Origin: an uncultured Muribaculaceae bacterium
GTDB taxonomy: Bacteria; Bacteroidota; Bacteroidia; Bacteroidales; Muribaculaceae
Reading direction: 5' to 3'
Length of the DNA stretch: 29,705 nt
Assembly: GCA_910578035.1 (NCBI GenBank)
Contig: CAJTOB010000039.1
Span: forward strand, 1-29,705
A program made the position numbers and the translations under genes. Below are positions 1-8,445 of this stretch, in pieces (within the stretch, counting starts at the first letter, position 1; each line of letters opens with the position of its first letter). Below the pieces are notes generated by a model, which was given only the letters and a program-made list of their open reading frames with translations, did no database searches and was not told the DNA's origin.

Positions 1-14
1 CTACTGCTACCACG

Positions 15-34
15 ATAATTCATAATTCATAATT
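15..34. repeat. Short AT-rich repeat (ATAATTC units)
   Basis: ATAATTCATAATTCATAATT is built from a 7-base unit and is repeated almost verbatim at 15529-15550, before the aspartate decarboxylase gene. It is a dispersed simple repeat in intergenic DNA. No function is visible. Confidence 0.6.
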
Positions 35-43
35 AAAAAAATT

Positions 44-82
44 CGGCGGACGCAGGGCTTTTTGAAAGCCTTGCGTCCGCCG
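44..82 (-). terminator. Rho-independent terminator of the sus-like operon
   Basis: Positions 44-61 pair with 65-82 to give an 18-bp stem with one G-U pair and a 3-base loop. On the minus strand it is followed by a run of T (complement of the A tract at 35-41). It lies just after the stop of the susF-like gene and so closes the minus-strand operon. Confidence 0.85.
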
Positions 83-103
83 CGTGTGTGGGTATGCTAT
101 ATC

Positions 104-1594
104 TTACTTCTTCACCATTGTGGCGGTATAGGGAAGCGTAGCGAGATTGAGAGTGATTTCATATGTACCGTCAGCTTCGCAAACCAGATTTGCGGGATTG
201 CCAAAGCCGGTGAGGCTCTGCATATTGCCACCGAGATTGATATCCCAGCCATTGTTCATGCGGAACTTCCAAGCATTGCCGGCGCTCATAGTCACGGTAG
301 CCTTCCATGTGAGGTTGTCGGCCGACGGAGTCATAGGCTCAGAAGCCGCCCAGCCGTTGAAATCGCCGATGATACCTACCGTGCTGATAGCCGTCACAGT
401 AAGATCGCGGGTGCTATAGTTCAGACTGATGAAATAGAGACCGGGAGCAGGAACCTTGACATTGCCGCCGCCGTCGGCTTTGCCGGTAGCCGACAGAACA
501 CCGGTATCGGGATTGGTAGTAAACTCAAGAGCCTTGGACACGCCGAAGTCGCCGTTCCACGCATTTGTGGGGCTGAACTTGAACTCGGGCTGGTCGGCGC
601 CGTAGAGGTTTGCATATCCGGCATAGTCGGTGTAGTTTTCGGTCCACATCACCATGGCGAACTGGCGATTGTCCCATGTGGTGCCGTTCACGCCGTTACC
701 GGCAAGCCAGAAGTTGGGAATAGCCTCCTTGTACTCAAAGGTGAGATTGTCCATATCGATACGGAATTCAACAGGACCCGAAAGTGTCATAAAACCGGCA
801 ACCTGAGTCGCTCCGGGGTCAAGAGCACCTTTTGCATTGTTCTTGTCGGCATCGGTCACACCGATAATAGACGAGTAATCTGTGTTGGTGAAATAGCTTT
901 CTCCGAAAATCTTCCAATAGATACCCTTTCCGACTGTTGCGGCGCTGAGATCGAGAATCTGGCTGAACACGGGGTCGTCGTACACATTATTGTCGCTGTG
1001 TGTGAACTCAGAGCTGTTGGCCTGATTCCAGTCGTTGCCGTCGGCCGACCACATGAAGTAGTATTTCTGGTCGATAAAGCGCGGAGCTGTAGTCACGACA
1101 GTGAGCTTGGTCGGGCCGTAGAACGTGTCGGGGCCACCGAGCACGATATTCTCGTTGCCCTTGACAGCGCTCACATTGTAGCGCAGCCAGAGCTCTGTCT
1201 CAACGGGATTCTTGCTTATGTTATCGCGCACACCCTCGTTGAGAGCCGCAGCATCGATGGCAAAATTGTCGCCGTTCACTACGACAGGAACCGTAAAGAA
1301 GCTTGAAAACGACTCGTCGGCGCTTACCTGAGCCGTTGCGCCGAAGCCGTAGCCCTCAGGCCAGCCTTCGGCGGCAGAGGCAACAGCGACAGGCACATTC
1401 TCGCCCTTATCGATATACGTGGCAAGCTGAGCCACTGCGGGCATGTCGGCGGGGGCGGCCACAGTCACCAGATCGGGGCCCGCGGCAGGCAGCTCGGGGT
1501 TGACAACGGGAATACCTGTGCCGAGTTCTACATCGTCGCAGGCCGCGAAGCCAAGAGCCAGAGCCAATATGGGAAGTATTGTATATTTCTTCAT
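104..1594 (-). CDS. susF: SusF-like outer-membrane glycan-binding lipoprotein
   Basis: A 496-residue surface lipoprotein, last gene of a susC-D-E-F operon. The N-terminal signal peptide ends in a lipobox with Cys19, followed by Asp-Asp-Val-Glu, an acidic stretch typical of Bacteroidetes lipoproteins exported to the cell surface. The body is beta-rich with repeated starch-binding-like units. One begins near residue 290 (NFWLAGNGV...TWDN) and the last begins near residue 410 (GIIGDFNGW...), the usual C-terminal module of the SusF/SusE family. The size is close to Bacteroides SusF (about 485 residues). In characterised systems SusE and SusF hold glycan at the surface but are not needed for import. 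I infer alpha-glucan binding from family resemblance and gene order only; the actual ligand is unknown. No glycoside hydrolase follows before the terminator. Confidence 0.8.
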   Translation of the reverse strand: MKKYTILPILALALGFAACDDVELGTGIPVVNPELPAAGPDLVTVAAPADMPAVAQLATYIDKGENVPVAVASAAEGWPEGYGFGATAQVSADESFSSFFTVPVVVNGDNFAIDAAALNEGVRDNISKNPVETELWLRYNVSAVKGNENIVLGGPDTFYGPTKLTVVTTAPRFIDQKYYFMWSADGNDWNQANSSEFTHSDNNVYDDPVFSQILDLSAATVGKGIYWKIFGESYFTNTDYSSIIGVTDADKNNAKGALDPGATQVAGFMTLSGPVEFRIDMDNLTFEYKEAIPNFWLAGNGVNGTTWDNRQFAMVMWTENYTDYAGYANLYGADQPEFKFSPTNAWNGDFGVSKALEFTTNPDTGVLSATGKADGGGNVKVPAPGLYFISLNYSTRDLTVTAISTVGIIGDFNGWAASEPMTPSADNLTWKATVTMSAGNAWKFRMNNGWDINLGGNMQSLTGFGNPANLVCEADGTYEITLNLATLPYTATMVKK

Positions 1595-1617
1595 TTCTGT
1601 AGGTTGAGGAAGTTTTC

Positions 1618-1690
1618 GGTTTATAGAGTTAAGATAATAGTTTATAGTACCATTATCTTAACTTTATAAACTCTTTTTACTTATTAAACT
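1618..1690 (-). repeat. Intercistronic hairpin unit between susE and susF, copy 1
   Basis: Positions 1619-1638 pair with 1652-1671 (core GTTAAGATAAT / ATTATCTTAAC perfect, outer part nearly so), leaving a 13-base loop. Bases 1652-1690 are almost identical to 3051-3089 in the susD-susE spacer, with about two differences across 39 bases. The unit starts shortly after the stop codon of the upstream gene in both places. There is no T tract after the stem on the minus strand, so it is more likely an RNA processing, stability or attenuation element than a plain terminator (inference). Confidence 0.75.
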
Positions 1691-1705
1691 TGGTTTTGAC
1701 TTGGG

Positions 1706-2968
1706 TTAATCGACGAAATCGAATGTCACTGTATTTGCCTTCGTATCGAGCGACACGCTGATAGTTGCACCGAGAGCGCCTTCGAGCTGGAAGGGACCTT
1801 CGCCGACAGCGGTTTCGGCAGCTACGCCGGGAGTGACAGGATAGTCCTTGCCGGTAACAGAAGCCCACTGAGCCGCGCCCCAGCCGCTAAGTTCCTGATA
1901 GAAGCGGCAGAAGAGGTCGGGATTGCTATCCTGAGTCTCGGTGATTTCGAATGTGCCGGTGAAGACACCCGAGCCATCGGTGCATTCGAGGCGCCAGTTG
2001 TCGTAGATTTCGGCATTGTCTGCAGAGGGCTCTTTCCACAGGGCCTGATTGCCCACCATGTAGACATATTTGGGAGTCACAACCTCCTGCTCGCCGGCAA
2101 GAACCTGAACTGTCATCTTGTTGAGGTCCACGATGATAGTCATCTTGCCGCCGGTAAAGTCCTTGAATTCAAGTTTATCTTTGGTCACGGCAAGAGTTCC
2201 GTTGTATTCGCCGTCGGTAAGGGTGCAGTCCACTTCCTTATCGTCGTTGGGGCCGCCTGCGATACCGATGAAATCGCTATCCCAGCCTGTGAGGGCAGTT
2301 GCGAATCGGAATACGGGGTCGGCAGGCATATCGAACACAGCCGAGTAAACATTTGAGCCAACGGCATCGTCGGCCTCCCATAAACGCCAGTCCTTATACT
2401 TGTCGGCATTGTCGGCGATAGGCTCTGTCCAGCCGCTGGGAGCACCCACGAGATAGATATATGCGGGAGTCTTCAGAGCGTAGTAGAAATCAACGCGTGG
2501 AAGCTCTACTACATTCGAGGTGATATTGGTCCACTCATAGCTGCCGACCTGAGCCACGGCGCGGATATAGAGCGGGCGCACATGGTCTTCGGCATAGGGC
2601 TGCCAGGTGTCTTCGTCGGTAACGCCGAGCATTTCGCAGATGGCGATGGCTATGTCGGCCTCGTTGAGGCCGATAGTGGCGCTTGAGCCGTTGATATTGG
2701 CTATCGGCTTGTATTCGGCAAAGTCCTCGGTAAGCGAGATTTCAGCCGAATAGTTCACAACGGTACCGATGCCATAGTCGGGCTGAGAGCAGGTGAGCTC
2801 GAGCACGCCGTCTTCGGAGAGGTCGTAGTACTGCTGGGCGAAAGGCGGCACATTGAGCTTGAACTCGGTCGGTTTCTGCATCACCGGAGTGTCGGGTGTG
2901 GAGCACGATGCCACACCGAGCATTGCAGCCGCAGCAGCCAGAACAGTATATATTTTAGCGAATTTCAT
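1706..2968 (-). CDS. susE: SusE-like outer-membrane lipoprotein
   Basis: A 420-residue lipoprotein with a signal peptide and lipobox (VASC, Cys22). Residues about 25-155 look like the immunoglobulin-like SusE domain (FKLNVPPFA..., then a beta-rich stretch). It is followed by two similar carbohydrate-binding-like modules, starting near residue 167 (YIYLVGAPSGWTEPIADNAD) and near residue 298 (YVYMVGNQALWKEPSADNAE). The two share the pattern W-x-E-P-x-A-D-N-A-x-x-Y-x-[DN]-W-R-L, so this is an internal duplication. It lies between susD and susF, 124 and 111 bases away, and is probably co-transcribed with both. Its size fits SusE (about 390 residues in Bacteroides thetaiotaomicron). Role: glycan retention at the cell surface. 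The ligand is not determinable from sequence. Confidence 0.8.
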   Translation of the reverse strand: MKFAKIYTVLAAAAAMLGVASCSTPDTPVMQKPTEFKLNVPPFAQQYYDLSEDGVLELTCSQPDYGIGTVVNYSAEISLTEDFAEYKPIANINGSSATIGLNEADIAIAICEMLGVTDEDTWQPYAEDHVRPLYIRAVAQVGSYEWTNITSNVVELPRVDFYYALKTPAYIYLVGAPSGWTEPIADNADKYKDWRLWEADDAVGSNVYSAVFDMPADPVFRFATALTGWDSDFIGIAGGPNDDKEVDCTLTDGEYNGTLAVTKDKLEFKDFTGGKMTIIVDLNKMTVQVLAGEQEVVTPKYVYMVGNQALWKEPSADNAEIYDNWRLECTDGSGVFTGTFEITETQDSNPDLFCRFYQELSGWGAAQWASVTGKDYPVTPGVAAETAVGEGPFQLEGALGATISVSLDTKANTVTFDFVD

Positions 2969-3010
2969 TTTTTCTTTTTTTGTAATGTTTATAAAGTTTA
3001 TAAAGTCGAC

Positions 3011-3089
3011 AGAGTTAAGACAATAGTACCGATAGAGTACAAAGAAGCCATTATCTTAACTTTATAAACTCCTTTCACTTATTAAACTC
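3011..3089 (-). repeat. Intercistronic hairpin unit between susD and susE, copy 2
   Basis: GTTAAGACAAT (3015-3025) pairs with ATTATCTTAAC (3051-3061) with one mismatch, and the longer loop holds a second small GTAC/GTAC inverted repeat (3027-3030 with 3038-3041). Bases 3051-3089 nearly duplicate 1652-1690. The same kind of element therefore separates susD from susE and susE from susF. Confidence 0.7.
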
Positions 3090-3092
3090 AAA

Positions 3093-4637
3093 TCAATAAC
3101 CGGGGTTCTGGCCGATGGTTTCGGTATATTGTGTCGGTATGGGGAAAAGAGCGCGGTAAGCGGGCAGTGAAGCGCCTTCATAATCGCCGCCTTTCCACGA
3201 CCACATGTAGCTGCTGCCGGTATACTTGCCGAAGCGGACGAGGTCGCTGCGGCGGTGACCTTCGCAGTAGAGCTCGCACATGCGCTCCTGCAGCAGCTCG
3301 TCGGCATTGATAGAAGAGCGGGCAGGCATGCCGGCGCGCTCGCGCACGAGGTTGAGGTAGCGAAGACCGTCGCACTCTACACCGTGCATCTGGCACTCGG
3401 CCAGCATCAGGTATGTATCGGCGAGGCGGAACAGCGGATAGTCGGCGTTCGACATGGCTACATTGTTGTTATTGTTGCCGGCAGTGTTCTCATAGTCGCT
3501 TTCGGGGCTGTTGGAGTACTTGATGAGCATATAGCCGCACGAAGTGGCGTCGTTGCCGCCGAGAGTGGGGATTTCTTCCTGGAATGTGCCTTCGAAGATG
3601 AGACGGCGCTTGTCGGCGCGGTCGAGAGCCTTCGACAACTCGGGGCGCAGGCGCAGACCGCCCCATGCGTCCTTATAGTTGAGTTTCTTGAGAATCTCCT
3701 CGCCGGCCGATGCAAACCATGCGCCGCAGGTGAGGTAGGTTGTGCCGCCCCAGGCCTCCATGCGGCCCTGCTCCTGAGGTACGACCCAGAGGAGCTCGCC
3801 ATTGCCGGCATACTTGTCGTTTGTGGCGCAGAAGAGGTATTTGTATTCAGGCGCAAGGGTGATGCCCGTAGATACCACCTGCTTGCAGGCCTCGGCGCAT
3901 TCGCGCCACATGGGGGTGCCGGTATAGACCTCGGCATTGAGATAGAGCTTGGCAAGAAGCATGTAGCCTGCCTCGCGGCTCACGCGGCCATAAGCCTGCT
4001 CGGCGGCGGGCTTGAGCATAGGCACATAGGTCTCGAGCTCGGCGGTGATGGCGTCGAAGAGCTGCTTGCGGTCGTAGGTAGGAGGCGTTGCGCCTGTGGT
4101 AGAGCTTTCATCAATCCACGGGCCGCGGCCGAAAAGGTCGATCATCTGGTAGTATGCCAGGCCGCGCAGAGCCGATGCTTCGGCGATACGGGCGTTTACT
4201 TCGGCTTCGTCGAACAAAGCGGCGCCCTGCGAGCGCATGCCCGACATGAATTCGGCTGCCATCTTGGCATTGAAGAACTCGCGTGCGAAAGCGGCGTAGA
4301 TCCATTCGTTGTCGGGGCTCCACTGGTTCTTGTTGAGCGGCTGGTAGCCGGGGTCGTTCCATGCCTCGGAGATAAAGCACTCGTCGGCTACTATCTCATT
4401 GAGGTTGAAGTGTGTGCGGGTGAAAGTGCCGGCGCCGCCGTCCGAGGTCGAGATGATGTCGTCGCGGTAGAGGTTGGCATAGATACGGCCCAGGAAGCCA
4501 TCCCACTCGGCCTGAGTGGTCAGCTCGAGCTTTATATTGGGGTCGTTGGGCGTGAGGTCGAGGTCGCCGACGCACGATGTGCCGGCGAAAGCCATCAGGG
4601 CTACACAGCCCGCAAGTATATGGTTTGTAAATTTCAT
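3093..4637 (-). CDS. susD: SusD/RagB family nutrient-binding lipoprotein
   Basis: A 514-residue SusD-type protein that caps the SusC barrel and delivers the glycan to it. The signal peptide ends in a lipobox with Cys22, followed by GDLDLTPNDPN, a typical SusD N-terminus. The TPR-like helical scaffold is visible at LRGLAYYQMIDLFG (about residues 153-166). Near the C-terminus, DYPLFRLADTYLMLAEC and ELLQERMCELYCEGHRRSDLVRFG are hallmark SusD segments. The length is normal for the family. It lies 22 bases downstream of susC on the same strand and is therefore translationally close to it. Substrate specificity cannot be read from sequence. Confidence 0.93.
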   Translation of the reverse strand: MKFTNHILAGCVALMAFAGTSCVGDLDLTPNDPNIKLELTTQAEWDGFLGRIYANLYRDDIISTSDGGAGTFTRTHFNLNEIVADECFISEAWNDPGYQPLNKNQWSPDNEWIYAAFAREFFNAKMAAEFMSGMRSQGAALFDEAEVNARIAEASALRGLAYYQMIDLFGRGPWIDESSTTGATPPTYDRKQLFDAITAELETYVPMLKPAAEQAYGRVSREAGYMLLAKLYLNAEVYTGTPMWRECAEACKQVVSTGITLAPEYKYLFCATNDKYAGNGELLWVVPQEQGRMEAWGGTTYLTCGAWFASAGEEILKKLNYKDAWGGLRLRPELSKALDRADKRRLIFEGTFQEEIPTLGGNDATSCGYMLIKYSNSPESDYENTAGNNNNNVAMSNADYPLFRLADTYLMLAECQMHGVECDGLRYLNLVRERAGMPARSSINADELLQERMCELYCEGHRRSDLVRFGKYTGSSYMWSWKGGDYEGASLPAYRALFPIPTQYTETIGQNPGY

Positions 4638-4659
4638 ATTGATGTCTTGTTTACCGGTT

Positions 4660-7600
4660 TTAGAAATTTGCTACCAGACCGAAGGTTACGGTCACGGGGC
4701 GCGGATAGGGAGCGCCGTCTATACCCTGCTGGTAGGTCAGTTCGGGGTCGAGACCCTTGTACTTGGTGATGATAAATGGGTTCTGGACGGCACCGAAGAG
4801 ACGCAGCTTCATTTTGTTCTTCATCAGATTGTCGAATGTATAGCCGACAGTGATGTTGTCGCAGCGCACAAACGATGCGTTCTGCACGAAATAGCTGCTG
4901 AGCATGAGCTCTGTGGTGCGTGTCTGCTCGAAGAGATAGGTGTTGTTCATCAGGTTCGAGAGAGTGGGCTGGTTTGTAGCCATGGCTGCAAACGAGTTGT
5001 CCATCTGGTTCTTGTTGTAGGCCCAGTTGCCGAAAGAGCCGCGGAGCACGAAGCCGAAATCCCAGTTCTTGTAGTTGAAGGTATTGTGCCAGCTTGCGGT
5101 CCAGTCGGGGTGAACGTGGTGGAAGAGGATTTTGTCCTCGTCGGTGATGGCGCCGTCGCCGTTCTGGTCTACATATACGCCTTCGAGAGGATTGCCGTTG
5201 CTGTCGTAAGCCTGCTCGTAAACCCAGAATGAGAATGCGCTCTCGCCTACTACGTGCTTCTGCACGTCGACGCCGTTTCCGAGGCTGCCGGTAGTAGCCG
5301 ATGCGCCGTCGGCAAGACGGGTGATTTTGTTCTTGTTATAGGCAAGATTGAGGTTCGAAGTCCAGGTGAAGTCCTTGGTAACGATGGGGCGAGTGCTGAG
5401 GTTGAACTCGAAGCCGGTGTTCTTGAGGTCGCCGAGGTTGAGCCAGCCCACATTCGAGAGGTTTGAGCCTGCGGGGAAGTTGGCCGATACAAGAAGGTCT
5501 TTGGTCTTGCGCTCGTAGAGCTCGATGCTACCGGTGATACGGTTGTTGAGGAAGCCGAAGTCGAGGCCGATGTTCTTGGTGGTGGTTTCCTCCCACTTCA
5601 GGTTGCTGTTGTAGGAGTTGGGATATGCGAGCTGCACATACTGGCCATTGATGATATATGAGTTACCGTTGCCGATAAGAGTGTTGTAGACAGGCAGATA
5701 GGGGAAGTAGTCGCCGCCTACGTCCTGCTGGCCGGTGATACCCCAGTCGAAGCGGAGTTTAAGTTCGCTCAGCACGCCGCGGGCGCCTTCCATGAAGCTT
5801 TCGTCGAGAATCTTCCAGCCAAGAGCGGCAGCCGGGAACGAACCCCAGCGGTGGTCCTTGCCGAAGCGGCTGGTACCGTCGCGACGCATGGTGACGGTGA
5901 GCAGATAGCGGTCCATGAAGGTATAGTTGAGTCGGCCGAAGAACGACACGAGCTGATAGCGGCTCTTATAGTAGCTTGTCGGGCCATACTGGTAGCCGGC
6001 GAAGTCCTTGAGGGCTACGGGCTGGCCGCCGTTGAGGTTGGGATCGGTAAACATGATGTCGGACGACGCCATCAGCGGGTCGGCCACAGTGAAATCATGT
6101 CCGCTGTTGTTGAAGCGCTGCCAGGAGTAACCGCCGGTTACATCGACGTCGCTCTTGATAGCCTCGAAATTCTTGTGATAGTTGAGATAGAACTCAAGCA
6201 TGAGGGTGTAGCGCTCCTGGTTTTCCTTGCTCAGGCTGCCGTAGCCCTGCTGCACGTTCACGACATTGCCGTCGGTACCGTGCACCTGGAACTTGCCGTT
6301 CCATGCGGCCGGCGAGAAGGGCTGTTCGAAGTTGCGCACTTCGCCGTGGCTGTAGTCGTAGCCGAGGTTGAGGTTTGCGCGGAGTTCGCGGAGGAAAGGC
6401 ATCTTGAGGTCGAGCTGGAGGTTGCCCACGCTCTGATATACTTTCGAGCGGCTGTAGTGGTCTTTCCAGAGCGACACGGGGTTAATGGCATAAATATTGC
6501 TTATATTGCTGCCCGGAGAGTCGGGGCCGGCAACACTGCCGTCGATGAGGTAAGTGGTGTAGTTGTTGAACACATTGTCCATACGCACCGGCAGGGTCGG
6601 ATTGAAGCCGATGGCATTGCCCAAGGCGCCGCCGCCATAGTTATTGACGATATAAGAGCCCTTGACATTGGCGCTCACATTGAGAAGGTCGTCGAAGAAC
6701 GACGGAGTGAGGTTCACGGAGGCACCAAGACGCTGGTTGTCAGTGCCGCGGAGAACACCGTCGGTGCCGGTGTAGTTCACACCGACACGATAGGGAAGAA
6801 TACCGCTCTTACCGCCTACAGAGAGGCTGTAATCATGGCTGAAAGTGGTGCGAAGCACTTCTTTCTGCCAGTCGGTGCTGACAGCACCGAGCTTGGCGGC
6901 CTGAGCCGATTCGGCGCCATACTTATTGATGATATAGTTGCGGTACTGCGTGCCGTCCATCATATCGAGATACTTGCGGGGAGTTGCCACATAGAAGTTT
7001 GCGGCGAAATTCACCTGAGGCTTGCCGTCCTTGCCGCGCTTGGTGGTGATGATAATCACACCGTTCGAGGCGCGGCTACCGTAGATAGCCGTGGCAGAAG
7101 CCGATTTGAGGATAGTCATGTTCTCGATATTCTCGGGGCTAACAAGCGACAGAGGGTTCGACGAGCCCTTCACCGTGTTGCCGTCCATAGGCACACCGTC
7201 GATTACGATAAGAGGTGCGTTCGAGGCGTTGAGCGAGGCACCGCCACGAATCTGAATTGCAGCTCCGCCGGAGGGGTCGCCGCCCTGAGTCGATACAACC
7301 ACACCGGGGCTTGCGCCTACAAGGAGGTCCTGAGCCGTTGTTGCGAGGCCGGCCTCGATATCGGTCGGCTTGACAACGCCTACAGAGCCCGTAGCGTCCG
7401 ATTTCTTGACAACACCGTAGCCTACGACCACGAGTTCGTTCATCGCAACGGTATTAGTTTTAAGGTTTACGTTGATTTGGGTGCGTCCTTCGACAGGAAT
7501 TTCCTGCGAATCGCAGCCAACATACGAGAACACGAGCACGGCGTCGGGGGCAACCGAAATTTTGTAGTTACCGTCGAAATCTGTGGCGACGCCCTTTCCG

Positions 7601-7767
7601 GGATTGCCTTTCACCTCGACGCTTGCGCCGATGGCGGGTTCGCCCTCGGGCTCATACACAGTACCGGATACCGTGATGTTCTGCGCTAAAGCCGGGAGTG
7701 CTGCCGTGAGCATAAGAGCGAACACGAACAGTGCTTTCCGGGTCATTTGAAAACAAATGTTCTTCAT
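4660..7767 (-). CDS. susC: SusC/RagA family TonB-dependent outer-membrane transporter
   Basis: A 1035-residue TonB-linked transporter that imports oligosaccharide across the outer membrane using energy from TonB-ExbBD. In order: a signal peptide ending near ALPALAQ (residue 29); a carboxypeptidase-regulatory-like beta-sandwich (about 31-110, GTVYEPEGEPAIGASVEVKG); the SusC signature NELVVVGYGVVKKSD; a plug domain (about 120-240) with QIRGGASLNASNAPLIVIDG and ASNGVIIITTKRGK; and a 22-strand-type barrel ending in the aromatic C-terminus FGLVANF. The length is typical. It is the first gene of the operon and is preceded by a long leader. No sensor/regulator (SusR, hybrid two-component or ECF sigma/anti-sigma) is next to it in this window, so its regulation is unknown. 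Confidence 0.93.
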   Translation of the reverse strand: MKNICFQMTRKALFVFALMLTAALPALAQNITVSGTVYEPEGEPAIGASVEVKGNPGKGVATDFDGNYKISVAPDAVLVFSYVGCDSQEIPVEGRTQINVNLKTNTVAMNELVVVGYGVVKKSDATGSVGVVKPTDIEAGLATTAQDLLVGASPGVVVSTQGGDPSGGAAIQIRGGASLNASNAPLIVIDGVPMDGNTVKGSSNPLSLVSPENIENMTILKSASATAIYGSRASNGVIIITTKRGKDGKPQVNFAANFYVATPRKYLDMMDGTQYRNYIINKYGAESAQAAKLGAVSTDWQKEVLRTTFSHDYSLSVGGKSGILPYRVGVNYTGTDGVLRGTDNQRLGASVNLTPSFFDDLLNVSANVKGSYIVNNYGGGALGNAIGFNPTLPVRMDNVFNNYTTYLIDGSVAGPDSPGSNISNIYAINPVSLWKDHYSRSKVYQSVGNLQLDLKMPFLRELRANLNLGYDYSHGEVRNFEQPFSPAAWNGKFQVHGTDGNVVNVQQGYGSLSKENQERYTLMLEFYLNYHKNFEAIKSDVDVTGGYSWQRFNNSGHDFTVADPLMASSDIMFTDPNLNGGQPVALKDFAGYQYGPTSYYKSRYQLVSFFGRLNYTFMDRYLLTVTMRRDGTSRFGKDHRWGSFPAAALGWKILDESFMEGARGVLSELKLRFDWGITGQQDVGGDYFPYLPVYNTLIGNGNSYIINGQYVQLAYPNSYNSNLKWEETTTKNIGLDFGFLNNRITGSIELYERKTKDLLVSANFPAGSNLSNVGWLNLGDLKNTGFEFNLSTRPIVTKDFTWTSNLNLAYNKNKITRLADGASATTGSLGNGVDVQKHVVGESAFSFWVYEQAYDSNGNPLEGVYVDQNGDGAITDEDKILFHHVHPDWTASWHNTFNYKNWDFGFVLRGSFGNWAYNKNQMDNSFAAMATNQPTLSNLMNNTYLFEQTRTTELMLSSYFVQNASFVRCDNITVGYTFDNLMKNKMKLRLFGAVQNPFIITKYKGLDPELTYQQGIDGAPYPRPVTVTFGLVANF

Positions 7768-8100
7768 GCAAGAGTGTTTTTAGTAAGTAAGTATTTGTTA
7801 TGTTTGTATTTTTGTCAGATAGACACCGTCGGAGGCAGTCTGACGGCCGATTTGCCCCAAGGTACAGACAACGGCGGCAGGTATCAGATTATCCGCGCCC
7901 TATACAGGCGCCCGGAGTCGTAAGGTGTTGTTGATATGTCGATATAATCCTACTCGAAAAGGTATATGGATAGTCAGACTTCAAAGTCCGCTACAAAGAA
8001 AGTTAATTTTTCATTAACTTGTTCAATTCACACCTCTCAAACCCTCAATCACCCCCCCAATTTAACATTTTTAACTCTATTTAAGCAAAAATAGTCAACC
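7768..8100 (-). promoter_or_regulatory. Long, structured leader upstream of susC with a candidate promoter
   Basis: This gap of more than 300 bases has no convincing gene. On the minus strand TATTTTTG (8086-8093) matches the Bacteroidetes -7 box, but no -33 element stands at 19-21 bases. If used, it gives a leader of about 310 bases. Inverted repeats seen: AAGTTAAT/ATTAACTT (8000-8007 with 8013-8020), GACTT/AAGTC (7977-7988), GTCAGA/TCTGAC (7814-7819 with 7839-7844) and a GC-rich GCGCC/GGCGC pair near 7900. These could be regulator sites or RNA structure. The 90 bases beyond, up to 8190, belong to the toxin-antitoxin promoter. Confidence 0.4.
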
Positions 8101-8140
8101 CAGCCCTCAGACCCTTGAAGCAACTTATACTGTATTTTTA

Positions 8141-8170
8141 TTGTTATTACAATATAATGTATTACATTTG
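8141..8170 (+). promoter_or_regulatory. Promoter and likely autoregulatory operator of the toxin-antitoxin operon
   Basis: TACATTTG (8163-8170) is an exact TAnnTTTG box, with TTG (8141-8143) 19 bases upstream. TTGT-TATT-ACAA (8141-8152) is an inverted repeat over the -33 element. ATGTATTACAT (8157-8167) is a perfect odd palindrome over the -7 element. The placement suits autorepression by the ribbon-helix-helix antitoxin encoded 20 bases downstream (inference). Confidence 0.6.
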
Positions 8171-8190
8171 TGGTCTAAAATAATGCATAT

Positions 8191-8445
8191 ATGGAAGTCG
8201 CAATTAAAAAAAACCAAAGTTTCCGTCTCTCAGTAGATTTGGTTGATAGACTCAAACAACTTGCAAAACGACAGAACCGTAGTCTTAACAACTACGTGGA
8301 AACTGTCTTGCTTGCCGCAGCCTACCACGAACCAAATGCAATAACTCTCGCAGCCATGAAAGAAGTAGAAAGCGGTTCATTGCGCAATGAACCGGCCCTT
8401 GACCTCTCTTCAATTGAAGCGATGGAGAAATCTATGGGCTTATGA
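8191..8445 (+). CDS. Ribbon-helix-helix antitoxin (DinJ/CopG-like)
   Basis: An 84-residue protein that probably neutralises the adjacent YafQ-type toxin and represses its own promoter. Residues about 9-45 (QSFRLSVDLVDRLKQLAKRQ then NRSLNNYVETVLLAA) fit a ribbon-helix-helix DNA-binding fold: a short strand, a Lys/Arg-rich first helix, and a second helix starting at SLNNYVE. The C-terminal half (about 46-84) is acidic and probably wraps the toxin, as usual for type II antitoxins. The stop overlaps the toxin start in an ATGA arrangement, which suggests translational coupling. The gene is clearly richer in A and T than the efp and sus genes around it, in line with horizontal acquisition. Confidence 0.8.
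   Translation: MEVAIKKNQSFRLSVDLVDRLKQLAKRQNRSLNNYVETVLLAAAYHEPNAITLAAMKEVESGSLRNEPALDLSSIEAMEKSMGL

Noticed and set aside
62..1306. A 414-codon open frame on the plus strand opposite the susF-like gene
   Set aside because: It starts inside the terminator hairpin and is a reverse-frame shadow with no family signal.
3255..4769. A 504-codon open frame opposite susD
   Set aside because: Antisense to a gene with full SusD hallmarks; no plausible start or domain.
5851..7689. A 612-codon open frame on the plus strand opposite susC
   Set aside because: It is antisense to a clear SusC gene, has no recognisable domain, and its His/Val/Ala-rich composition is what a GC-biased reverse frame gives.
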